DNA from: Actinomycetota bacterium
Lineage (GTDB): Bacteria; Actinomycetota; Geothermincolia; Fen-727; Anoxymicrobiaceae
DNA: 10,335 nucleotides
NCBI GenBank assembly: GCA_016649525.1
Contig: JAENXM010000049.1
Coordinates: 1 to 10,335, forward strand
Direction: 5' to 3'
The notes below the pieces were generated by a model. That model worked only from the letters and a program-made list of their open reading frames with translations, made no database searches and was not told where the DNA came from. This document shows, in pieces, positions 1-6,044 of the stretch. A program made the position numbers and the translations under genes. The number at the start of each line of letters is the position of its first letter. The stretch's first letter is position 1.

Positions 1-108
1 CTTCTCGCCCGTCTCTCCGGTCTTTTCCTCTGTCTTCCCGCAGCCGACAGCCGCGAGAGAGAGGCACACGACAAGTACGAGGAACAGAACGGCCGGTTTC
101 CTTGGCAC
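1..108 (-). CDS. Lipoprotein, N-terminal part only (runs off the left edge)
   Basis: The minus-strand frame opens with GTG at 108-106. An AAGGAGG Shine-Dalgarno sequence lies at 120-114, five bases upstream. The first 36 codons encode a typical bacterial lipoprotein signal: a short basic start (P-R-K-P), a hydrophobic stretch (about residues 6-21), then a lipobox ending A-V-G-C with the lipidated Cys at residue 23. A Lys/Glu/Thr/Gly-rich tether follows (K-T-E-E-K-T-G-E). The protein should be exported and anchored to the outer face of the cytoplasmic membrane. Only the signal and linker are inside the window, so the function cannot be told; solute-binding proteins and small surface proteins are both possible. 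It diverges from the UroD-family gene. I am fairly sure of the start and lipobox and make no claim about function. Confidence 0.77.
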   Translation of the reverse strand, partial: MPRKPAVLFLVLVVCLSLAAVGCGKTEEKTGETGEK

Positions 109-133
109 GGCAGCCTCCTTTTCCGTCTTTCGT

Positions 134-162
134 ATTATCGGCCGCGCAAGCGCAGGCCTGAA
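134..162 (-). promoter_or_regulatory. Candidate promoter of the lipoprotein gene
   Basis: On the minus strand a -10-like GATAAT (139-134) is preceded, after a 17-base spacer, by a weak -35 TTCAGG (162-157). A start near position 127 would leave a very short leader holding the AAGGAGG site. The -10 and spacing are good but the -35 is poor. Confidence 0.4.
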
Positions 163-171
163 ACCCACCAG

Positions 172-180
172 TGGTAGAAT
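172..180 (+). promoter_or_regulatory. Candidate extended -10 promoter for the UroD-family gene
   Basis: TGG-TAGAAT matches an extended -10 element (TGn followed by a TATAAT-like hexamer at 175-180). No convincing -35 is seen, which is common for extended -10 promoters. Transcription would start near 187. That is downstream of the GTG at 171 and would rule this GTG out as the start codon if this is the only promoter. Confidence 0.4.
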
Positions 181-210
181 ATCAAAGTCCGGCGTGTCTA
201 GGTGGCGAAC

Positions 211-216
211 GGAGGT
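211..216 (+). promoter_or_regulatory. Shine-Dalgarno site that points to a CTG start
   Basis: GGAGGT at 211-216 is a strong ribosome-binding site inside the nominal reading frame that opens at GTG 171. Six bases lie between GGAGG and the CTG at 222. The GTG at 171 has no purine-rich site in front of it. The site therefore favours initiation at CTG 222. Confidence 0.5.
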
Positions 217-221
217 GCGAA

Positions 222-1355
222 CTGGACCCTGAGGAGAGGATATTCAAAGCGCTCGGCGGGGAGAAGACCGACAGGGTACCGACCTTCTCGCTGATAGGTG
301 ACCCGAACGTCGCGAACCAGGTCCTGGGCCGTGAGCCGGGAAAGCTCCTCGAGTTCCTCAAGAGCGACCGCGGCATGCGCTATGTGGACCGGCGGGCTCA
401 TGCCCTGAGCCGTTATTTCGACCCCTTCATGTTTCTTCTCTATCATACCGGCATCCGCGTGAATCATCTGATGGGTTTTGACAGCCTCTGGGTCGGCTAC
501 TGGAGGTTCAAGATTAGGAATCACGCGGAGATAGAGGACATGTTCGGCCGGGTTTTCGACCTGGTGGACGATGGATACGGCAACGTCTACTTCATGTACC
601 GGGAGGGCCTGATAAGGAGCCCGGAGGAGTGGAGGGACTGGCCGAGACCTGATATTGCCGGGTACGCGCTGGCAGGATTGAGGATATACAGGCTTTTAAA
701 CGCGATATGGCGAAAGAAGATTGCGCTGATACCGTTTGTGGGGCCGGGGCTCTGGGAGAACAGCTGGCAGCCGATGGGCCTTCCCACCTTTATTTCGCTT
801 CTGAAGAGGGACCCGGCCTTCGTCCGTGAGGTGATCGGGTACTTCACGGCGCTTTCCGTAGCCTGCGTCGACGCCTACGGGAAGTCCGGCGCGCGGATCA
901 TGTCCTACGGGGACGACCTGGCATACAAGGCCGGACCGATGCTCTCACCGGAGATGTTCGAGGAGTTCTACGGCGACGGGTTCCGCCAGATAGCCGCCAC
1001 CGCCCACCGCCACGGGGCGAGGATATTCATCCACTGCTGCGGGAACACCAACGAGCTCGTGGAGAAGTTCGTGGAGTGGGGTTTCGACGGCGCCCACGCT
1101 TTCGAGCCGACGGCGATGAACGACCTGGCGGAGGCCCGGCGCAAGGTCGGCGACAGGCTCTGCCTCATCGGGAACATAGACGTGACCCACACCCTGGTGG
1201 ACGGCACCAGGGAAGAGGTAGAGCAGGCCGTCAGGAAGGCGATTGAGGACTCGTCGGGCGGAGGCTTCATCCTCGCCCCGACGCACAGCCACGCCTCGAT
1301 GAACGTCGAGAACATCCGATGGATGATAGAGGCGGGGCACCGCTACAGTGGGTAA
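222..1355 (+). CDS. Uroporphyrinogen decarboxylase-family protein (MtaA/corrinoid methyltransferase-like)
   Basis: The protein is a TIM-barrel member of the UroD superfamily, which includes true UroD and the cobamide-dependent methyltransferases of the MtaA/MtbA type. The start D-P-E-E-R-I-F-K-A-L, then D-R-V-P, lines up with the usual family N-terminus. Later it has an H-C-C-G-N-T segment whose H-x-C spacing matches two of the three zinc ligands of MtaA; His is residue 288 counted from GTG 171. It ends with G-G-G-F-I-L-A-P and E-N-I, typical of the family. Where MtaA-type enzymes carry the third zinc ligand (Cys), this protein reads T-H-S-H (371-374). I chose CTG 222 because of the Shine-Dalgarno site and the family alignment. 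The frame is open back to GTG 171 (394 codons), which an automated caller would probably use. True heme-pathway UroD is unlikely. It probably transfers methyl groups to or from a corrinoid protein, but no corrinoid protein or activase is in the window and the substrate is unknown. It is convergent with the permease, with only 8 bases between the stops. Confidence 0.85.
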   Translation: MDPEERIFKALGGEKTDRVPTFSLIGDPNVANQVLGREPGKLLEFLKSDRGMRYVDRRAHALSRYFDPFMFLLYHTGIRVNHLMGFDSLWVGYWRFKIRNHAEIEDMFGRVFDLVDDGYGNVYFMYREGLIRSPEEWRDWPRPDIAGYALAGLRIYRLLNAIWRKKIALIPFVGPGLWENSWQPMGLPTFISLLKRDPAFVREVIGYFTALSVACVDAYGKSGARIMSYGDDLAYKAGPMLSPEMFEEFYGDGFRQIAATAHRHGARIFIHCCGNTNELVEKFVEWGFDGAHAFEPTAMNDLAEARRKVGDRLCLIGNIDVTHTLVDGTREEVEQAVRKAIEDSSGGGFILAPTHSHASMNVENIRWMIEAGHRYSG

Positions 1356-1363
1356 GGGCGCTG

Positions 1364-3730
1364 TCAGTCGGCCCGCTCCTTGATGACCCGGGCGAGGTCG
1401 AGCCGCTTGAGCTGCCTCAGGGAGGGCAGCTCGGAGAGTACGAGCACCGCGAGGAAGACGGCGACTATCAGCGCGACCGCACCGCTTGATAAGACGACAT
1501 CGATCAGGATGAACTGCGAGCCCATCAGTTTGACTATGAGCAGCCACTCGAGGGTCTTTCCGAGGACGATGCCTGGAGGAATCGCTATTATGCCGATGGT
1601 CATCGTCTCCGCGGTGAGCGTCGAGAAGATCCTTCCCATGCCGGTACCCAGGGTCCGGGCTGTCGCGATCTCGCGCCTCCTTTCAAGGACGTTTATCGTG
1701 ATGATCGCGAAGACGATCGCAAACGTTATCGCGAGTATCAAGACATAGATGATATTCATGAAAGGTTTGGTGGCGCCGAGCATCTCCTCGAACGTCTCGC
1801 GTATTTGATTCCTGGTGGTTACCTTAGCCACGCCGGGAAGGCTCCCGAAGGCGGATGCCACTCTGGCCTCTTTCCCCGGTCTCACCTTCGCGATAACCAC
1901 GTTGAAGTAATCGGCGCCGGCGAGCTGCCGGAGCTGGCGGAGGTTCATGTAGCAGATCCCCTTAAAGGGCTCCGAAACGAAGCCGACCGCCTTGAGGGAC
2001 GCATTTCCCAGAACGGTCGAGACTTCCACAGGTTCGCCGAGCTCAAGGTGCAGTTCGCCCGCCGTCCCGCGGTTGAGGACTATCTCCCCGGGTCCGGGCC
2101 ACGGCTTGGAGCCCCTGGTCGGGAAGCTGCCGTGCATGTTGGTGCCATCCTCGTATGCCTGGACCTCGATGTTGGATGACCTGCCGTCCGCAGAGAGAAG
2201 AGCGGGTAAATCGGCCATCGGCTCGACGCGTGAAACGCCGTTCAATTCCCCGATCAGCCTGAGGGCCTCCGCGTTCTGTGGCGAGGAGAAGGCCGCTGAA
2301 ACGTCCCACCTCAACACTCTTTGGAAGTATTTGTCCAGGACATAATCAAGCGACTCGACCGAGCCGCGCGCCGCGACGAGGGCGCTTAGCGCCATCGCGA
2401 TGCCAAGACAGGTCAGGAGTGTCCTTCGCCGGTTGCGGAAGAGGTTACGGAAGGCGAGACGAAGCCACGCAGGGGTGCGGTGGTACCCTGCCGTGCTGGC
2501 ACCTGCCTTTTTCTCGTGCAACTCGAGCGAAAGCCCCGCTTCCGCCCTGATGGCGTCCGCGGGCTTCATCCTAACGGCGCGCCTGGCGGGAATCAGTGCG
2601 CCGAGCGCGGAAAAGAGGAGGCCCGCACCGATTCCGGCGGCCGCGATGTCGCCGCGGAAGGACGCCTTGACGATGGCAGGCAGGCCGAGGGCATTCGAAT
2701 AGATACTTAAGAAAAACCGGCAGAGGAAATACCCGCCGAAGAGTCCCAGCACGCTGCCCAGTGCACCCAGTATCAGGGCAAAGCCCAGGTAGTTGCCCAG
2801 GATCGCACCGCTTCCGTAGCCGACCGCCCTGGAAAGCCCTATCTCACGCTGCTGTGTGACCACCAACCGTGTTATTGTGATGTACAAGGCGATGGAGGCC
2901 ACAGCGAGAATGAGAATCGCAAAAAACGCCGCTATCTTTCCCATGTTGCTGACATCGAAACTTATGAGGGATGCGCTTCGTTCGTCCGATCCCCTTGTAA
3001 GCCCGATAACGCCGTAAGGCGCCAGAACGGCTTCGGCTTTTTCCATTGTCTCGGAGAGCCTCTTGCGGTCGCGTACCCTTACCACGAACTTGTTGAATCC
3101 TTCCTCCGGCCCGAAAATACGACGCGCCTCTGCCTCGGCCACGAAGATGACCCCGAACCGGGCGGGGTCGGCCACGAACTCGGTGAGACCCGCGACCAGT
3201 CTGAGGTACTCGGGACTGGAGACCGCCCCGTTCACGCGGAGGTTGATGTTGTCGCCCGCGGAGTCGAGCCTGATCGCGTCTCCGGGCTTGAGCCCGAACT
3301 CGTCCGCGAGATGTTGTTCCGCGAGACAGGCGTTCTTACCGGCAGTATCAAGGTAGCGGCCGGACTCGATCCTTACATCGTTCACCCGCGGTCTGCGGTT
3401 GCCGGGCAGGGAGATAACCCTGACGGTCAGGTGTGAGCCGTTAACGAACGCCAGCACCTCCTGCTCGCGGCGGGCCTCGACGGCTTTGACGTTGTCCAGG
3501 CGCGAAAGAATACCGGCCGTGGCGGTGGGGGCGGAGTTGACCTGCACCGAGAAATCCTCGTAGCGGGTCCCGCGGTAGAAGTCGTCGATAGAGCTCTTCA
3601 GGCTTCGCTGGGACATCAGGAGCCCTGAGAACATGACGATCCCCAGCGCGATTATGATTATTGCGGCTACCGCCTGGGGCGCATGAGCCGGGAGATCCCT
3701 TAGAAGCTTCTTGTTGAGCGAGTTAGACAA
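1364..3730 (-). CDS. FtsX-like ABC transporter permease, duplicated (4+4 helices), without an adjacent ATPase
   Basis: This 788-residue membrane protein has two FtsX/MacB-type permease units. The first has a helix at about 20-40, a large extracytoplasmic domain (about 45-262) and three helices (about 266-290, 310-340, 360-382). The second repeats the plan: a helix at about 437-456, an outer domain (about 460-655) and helices at about 657-682, 708-735 and 744-768. The cytoplasmic loop after the second helix carries the expected R-E-I-G-L-S-R-A-V-G (296-305) and R-R-E-I-A-T-A-R-T-L-G (685-695) motifs, which are the coupling-helix region that meets the ATPase. Such proteins move lipoproteins, lipids or peptides, or act by mechanotransmission. 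The start is TTG 3730, 12 bases after the phosphoesterase stop. GGAG lies 15 bases upstream, rather far, with a weaker GGAAA nearer. Every FtsX-type permease needs a nucleotide-binding subunit; none is encoded here, so it must act in trans. It is the last gene of the run. Confidence 0.9.
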   Translation of the reverse strand: MSNSLNKKLLRDLPAHAPQAVAAIIIIALGIVMFSGLLMSQRSLKSSIDDFYRGTRYEDFSVQVNSAPTATAGILSRLDNVKAVEARREQEVLAFVNGSHLTVRVISLPGNRRPRVNDVRIESGRYLDTAGKNACLAEQHLADEFGLKPGDAIRLDSAGDNINLRVNGAVSSPEYLRLVAGLTEFVADPARFGVIFVAEAEARRIFGPEEGFNKFVVRVRDRKRLSETMEKAEAVLAPYGVIGLTRGSDERSASLISFDVSNMGKIAAFFAILILAVASIALYITITRLVVTQQREIGLSRAVGYGSGAILGNYLGFALILGALGSVLGLFGGYFLCRFFLSIYSNALGLPAIVKASFRGDIAAAGIGAGLLFSALGALIPARRAVRMKPADAIRAEAGLSLELHEKKAGASTAGYHRTPAWLRLAFRNLFRNRRRTLLTCLGIAMALSALVAARGSVESLDYVLDKYFQRVLRWDVSAAFSSPQNAEALRLIGELNGVSRVEPMADLPALLSADGRSSNIEVQAYEDGTNMHGSFPTRGSKPWPGPGEIVLNRGTAGELHLELGEPVEVSTVLGNASLKAVGFVSEPFKGICYMNLRQLRQLAGADYFNVVIAKVRPGKEARVASAFGSLPGVAKVTTRNQIRETFEEMLGATKPFMNIIYVLILAITFAIVFAIITINVLERRREIATARTLGTGMGRIFSTLTAETMTIGIIAIPPGIVLGKTLEWLLIVKLMGSQFILIDVVLSSGAVALIVAVFLAVLVLSELPSLRQLKRLDLARVIKERAD

Positions 3731-3742
3731 GAGGTTTCCGTT

Positions 3743-4222
3743 TCACTCCTTCATCTTGAAGAAGAACCAGTTCTTGCCCTCCTTGTCGAAGTTGAACAGG
3801 ACGTACTTACCGGAGAGCCTCTTACCCTTTATCTCGACCTTCAGGGCGCCGCGCTCGATGGCGGCCGCGACGCTGTCTGACGGCCCCCCCTTTAAAAGCG
3901 GCAGGTAGGTCCCGCGGTCCCAGATCTCGACGGTGCCGGCGCCGTACTCGCCGGCGGGTATTACTCCCTCGAAGTCCTTGTAGTCGTATGGATGGTCCTC
4001 GACCCTGACCGCCAGGCGCTTGACGCCGGGGAGGTCGGGAGGCTCCTTTGTGACGGCCCAGCTCTTCAGGACACCCTCGTCCTCGAGGCGAAGGTCGTAG
4101 TGGAGGCGGGTCGCATCGTGCTTCTGTATGACGAACGCCCTTCCTTCGCCCTCCCCTGCCGAGGGCTCCGGTTCGGGGGTGGCTGAGAAGTCCCTCTTCT
4201 TCCTGTACTCCTCGAGTGGCAT
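3743..4222 (-). CDS. Stand-alone LigD-type 3'-phosphoesterase (DNA ligase D PE domain)
   Basis: At 159 residues this is the phosphoesterase module of bacterial ligase D without polymerase or ligase domains. In LigD the module trims 3'-terminal ribonucleotides and removes 3'-phosphates, leaving a 3'-OH for end joining. The conserved metal and phosphate residues known from Pseudomonas LigD all appear: H35 and H41-Y-D43-x-R45 in the segment Q-K-H-D-A-T-R-L-H-Y-D-L-R-L-E, H77 in V-E-D-H-P, and Y81. The family stretch F-E-G-V-I-P-A-G-E-Y-G-A-G-T-V (84-98) is also present. Residues 1-27 are a charged, probably flexible extension. ATG 4222 has GGGGAGG four bases upstream. It starts 20 bases after the MBL-gene stop and ends 12 bases before the permease, so it is very likely co-transcribed. 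No Ku, LigD polymerase or ligase domain lies in the window. The family call is firm; the biological partner is inferred. Confidence 0.92.
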   Translation of the reverse strand: MPLEEYRKKRDFSATPEPEPSAGEGEGRAFVIQKHDATRLHYDLRLEDEGVLKSWAVTKEPPDLPGVKRLAVRVEDHPYDYKDFEGVIPAGEYGAGTVEIWDRGTYLPLLKGGPSDSVAAAIERGALKVEIKGKRLSGKYVLFNFDKEGKNWFFFKMKE

Positions 4223-4242
4223 ATGGCCTCCCCGCCGAACGC

Positions 4243-5013
4243 CTAATCGAGAACGATCGTGTCGCCGACTCTGTGCTGCCAGCCGAGGGATATCTCAACC
4301 CCCGCGCCCTTCCTCCCGAGCGCCTTCCGGGCGGATTCGAGCGTGATCGCGGGGTCGTTGTTCGTCTCGCTGAGGTGGACCAGCACGAGATGCCGCAGGC
4401 CCGCGTGCCGGATTGCGCGGATGAGGTCGGCGGCATCCTCGTTCGATAGGTGCCCGAGCGGGCTCGCGATCCTCTCCTTCACGAACCAGGGGTACGGGCC
4501 GTCGATGAGCATCTCAACATCGTGGTTCGACTCGAGGAGCACCACATCGCTTTCCGCGAGGCTCGCCAGTACTTCGAGGGTCTGGCTCCCGAGGTCGGTG
4601 GCGACGCCGACTTTTACCGCGCCGTCGCTCACCGTGAACCCGATCGGCTCGGCGGCGTCGTGCGGGACCGGGAACGGGACCACCTCCAGGCAGCCGGCGG
4701 TGAACGGTGCGCTTGCCTTGAGCTTGTTGATTCTATCAAGGTGGGACCGGAGCGGTGATTCCCGGACAGTCCCGGCGGATGCGTGGACAGGGATCTCGTA
4801 ACGTGACGAAAGGGGCAGCACGCCCGCGACGTGGTCCACGTGCTCGTGGGTGATGGCGATCGCGTCGATCGAGCCGGGGTCGGTGTCTATCTGGGCGAGC
4901 CGCCTTTCGAGTTCCCGGCATGAAAGCCCGGAGTCGACGAGCAGAGCACTTTTTCCCGAGCTTATGTAAGTGGCGTTGCCGCCCGACCCGCTCGAGAGCA
5001 CGCATATCTTTAT
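4243..5013 (-). CDS. yycJ: YycJ/WalJ-type metallo-beta-lactamase-fold hydrolase (probable nuclease)
   Basis: The protein is an MBL-fold metal hydrolase of the YycJ (WalJ) group, linked in Firmicutes to DNA metabolism and mismatch-repair exonuclease activity. It shows the glycine-rich L-S-S-G-S-G-G-N start, T-H-E-H-V-D-H (the H-x-H-x-D-H metal motif, residues 56-61 from the ATA start), and the group's L-E-S-N-H-D-V-E-M-L, G-P-Y-P-W, G-H-L-S-N and V-L-V-H-L-S-E-T-N-N segments. The start is odd. The first usual start codon is GTG 5001, but it lies 19 bases from the strong AAGGAGG (5027-5021). An ATA at 5013 sits seven bases from that site and restores the family-like N-terminus (M)-K-I-C-V-L-S-S-G. 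No ATG, GTG or TTG occurs between the in-frame upstream TAG (5043-5041) and GTG 5001. I chose 5013; the GTG version is four residues shorter. It lies between the exonuclease and phosphoesterase genes in one run. Confidence 0.9.
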   Translation of the reverse strand: MKICVLSSGSGGNATYISSGKSALLVDSGLSCRELERRLAQIDTDPGSIDAIAITHEHVDHVAGVLPLSSRYEIPVHASAGTVRESPLRSHLDRINKLKASAPFTAGCLEVVPFPVPHDAAEPIGFTVSDGAVKVGVATDLGSQTLEVLASLAESDVVLLESNHDVEMLIDGPYPWFVKERIASPLGHLSNEDAADLIRAIRHAGLRHLVLVHLSETNNDPAITLESARKALGRKGAGVEISLGWQHRVGDTIVLD

Positions 5014-5020
5014 CGGTGGG

Positions 5021-5027
5021 CCTCCTT
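5021..5027 (-). promoter_or_regulatory. Shine-Dalgarno site that points to an ATA start
   Basis: A full AAGGAGG (5027-5021 on the minus strand) lies in the gap after the exonuclease stop. The spacing is seven bases to ATA 5013, which is ideal, against 19 bases to GTG 5001, which is too far. The out-of-frame ATG at 5005 is 15 bases away and opens only a shadow frame. Confidence 0.6.
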
Positions 5028-5040
5028 GTAATCGTCCTGA

Positions 5041-5877
5041 CTATATCCTCCGGAACCCGTTGATCCTGTCCAGCCGGTAAGTTTTTACTATGCCGTCGCG
5101 GTGACAGTAAGCCCTCAGGTAGTGCCGCCCGTCCCTTGAGAACAGACGGTGGGGAGTGACCACGACGGGGCCGGGTTCCGCGCTCGACTCGTAATCCAAC
5201 TCGATGGTAAGGCGCCCCCCCGCGATCGCCCGCAGTTCCTCCATGTCACCCGTGGTGTCGATGGGCAGTATGCTCGGGCGCGCGACCGAGTGAAAAGGCC
5301 CGAGCAGGCCCGGCAGCTCGGACACGGGCGTTTCCGGTGGTATCCCGGCGGCCCCGGCCAGAAAGACCTGCATGGCCGCCCTCGCGTCGGGCAGGGCATT
5401 GTGCGCGTCTATCAACTCGGTCCCGAGGAAGCTCATAAGTGACTGGAGGCGGTAGTTGGGCGGGCCCTTGATCCGACGGCGTGCCATGGATATCGTGCAG
5501 AGTACGGGGTTATCGGGCAGGTCCGCCCCCATACGCGCGAGCTCGTTGCCTATCATGCGCGTGTCGAACATGGCATTGTGGGCGACGAAGACCGAGTCGC
5601 CCATGAAACCTAACAGCCGGGAAAGGACCTCCGGACTGCGTGGAGAGTTCTTGACCATCTCGTCGGTGATCCCGTGGATCTCTGTCGCCCTGGAGGATAT
5701 GGACTCGCACGGGTTGACAAGGCTCTGGAACTCGGTTTGACGGCCGGTCGTGCCGAACTTGACCGCCCCGACCTCGACGACACGGCTCGACATGTGGAGC
5801 GCCGAGGTCTCGACGTCGACGGCGCAGAAGGTTATCCGGGATATCGGGTTGTTCAGCGCATCATGTGTGGCGGCCAT
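5041..5877 (-). CDS. DEDDh 3'-5' exonuclease fused to a C-terminal WYL-like domain
   Basis: Residues about 15-175 form a DnaQ-type exonuclease, related to the epsilon subunit of DNA polymerase III. The four acidic residues and the general-base His are in place: D21 and E23 in A-V-D-V-E-T, D105 in A-H-N-A-M-F-D, and H159/D164 in D-A-H-N-A-L-P-D-A. The E-I-H-G-I-T motif (66-71) is also typical. The domain should remove nucleotides from 3' DNA or RNA ends using two divalent metals. A linker follows, then about residues 212-278 resemble a WYL domain: the core H-Y-L-R-A-Y-C and K-T-Y-R-L-D-R-I, with His where the name-giving Trp usually is. WYL domains are nucleic-acid or ligand sensors found in DNA-damage, CRISPR and phage-defence regulators. 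ATG 5877 has AGGGGG five bases upstream. It is the first gene of a four-gene run and its TAG stop is in the same frame as the next gene. The exonuclease call is firm; the WYL call is good but made by eye. Confidence 0.9.
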   Translation of the reverse strand: MAATHDALNNPISRITFCAVDVETSALHMSSRVVEVGAVKFGTTGRQTEFQSLVNPCESISSRATEIHGITDEMVKNSPRSPEVLSRLLGFMGDSVFVAHNAMFDTRMIGNELARMGADLPDNPVLCTISMARRRIKGPPNYRLQSLMSFLGTELIDAHNALPDARAAMQVFLAGAAGIPPETPVSELPGLLGPFHSVARPSILPIDTTGDMEELRAIAGGRLTIELDYESSAEPGPVVVTPHRLFSRDGRHYLRAYCHRDGIVKTYRLDRINGFRRI

Positions 5878-5902
5878 AAGGTCCCCCTGAAAGGCCTCGG
5901 TT

Positions 5903-5917
5903 CGTTCTTGCAGAACG
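5903..5917. promoter_or_regulatory. Perfect inverted repeat in the leader of the exonuclease operon
   Basis: CGTTCT-TGC-AGAACG is a perfect six-base-arm dyad with a three-base centre. It lies between the candidate -10 (5969-5964) and the ribosome-binding site of the exonuclease gene. It could be a repressor site or a small mRNA hairpin. The half-site order (GTTC...GAAC) is opposite to the Gram-positive LexA box (GAAC-N4-GTTC), so I do not call it an SOS box. Confidence 0.4.
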
Positions 5918-5963
5918 GCGGACTGTCATCACTTTTCCAGAAACCATTATCTCTTGCGGACCC

Positions 5964-5969
5964 ATTATA
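5964..5969 (-). promoter_or_regulatory. Candidate -10 box of the exonuclease operon
   Basis: A perfect TATAAT on the minus strand (5969-5964) lies about 90 bases before the exonuclease start, giving a predicted start of transcription near 5957. No good -35 is found at 16-18 bases; that zone is occupied by the inverted repeat at 5979-5996. This fits a regulated promoter. A second -10-like GATAAT is at 5951-5946. Confidence 0.45.
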
Positions 5970-5978
5970 GCGCTTGAA

Positions 5979-5996
5979 TACCACGTATCCGTGGTA
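5979..5996. promoter_or_regulatory. Perfect inverted repeat over the -35 region (candidate operator)
   Basis: TACCACG-TATC-CGTGGTA has seven-base perfect arms and a four-base centre. Its centre is about 30 bases before the predicted start of the exonuclease operon, where a bound protein would block the -35 region. It also lies about 50 bases beyond the stop of the 6045-7478 gene, so it could be a transcript 3' hairpin. No run of T follows on the minus strand, which argues against a standard intrinsic terminator. Confidence 0.45.
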
Positions 5997-6044
5997 CGGA
6001 CGCGAATGGGGGATGATCGCCGCTCACGGCTTACTGGTATCCGA

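Noticed and set aside
1351..1380. Possible bidirectional terminator between the convergent stops
   Set aside because: Only an imperfect GC stem with a long loop and no T-run is visible in or around the 8-base gap.
945..1547. 200-codon minus-strand frame crossing the UroD/permease junction
   Set aside because: It overlaps two well-supported genes and shows no family features.
3884..3890. Runs of seven G/C here and at 5215-5221 and 7673-7679 as frameshift signals
   Set aside because: Runs of this length are expected in GC-rich coding sequence, and the genes are continuous across them.
4736..5005. Minus-strand frame starting at ATG 5005 just before the MBL gene
   Set aside because: The ATG is out of frame with the conserved MBL protein and 15 bases from the ribosome-binding site, and its product is Arg-rich without motifs.
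5041..5043. TAG stop of the exonuclease gene read through into the MBL gene, which is in the same frame
   Set aside because: A good ribosome-binding site lies in between and the MBL family normally begins at this point. Read-through is not needed to explain the layout.
5903..5917. LexA/SOS box upstream of the repair-like operon
   Set aside because: The half-sites are GTTC...GAAC, the reverse order of the GAAC-N4-GTTC box, and the centre length is wrong.
5979..5996. Intrinsic terminator for the 6045-7478 gene
   Set aside because: The hairpin is perfect but no U-rich tract follows on the minus strand, so I listed it as a candidate operator instead.
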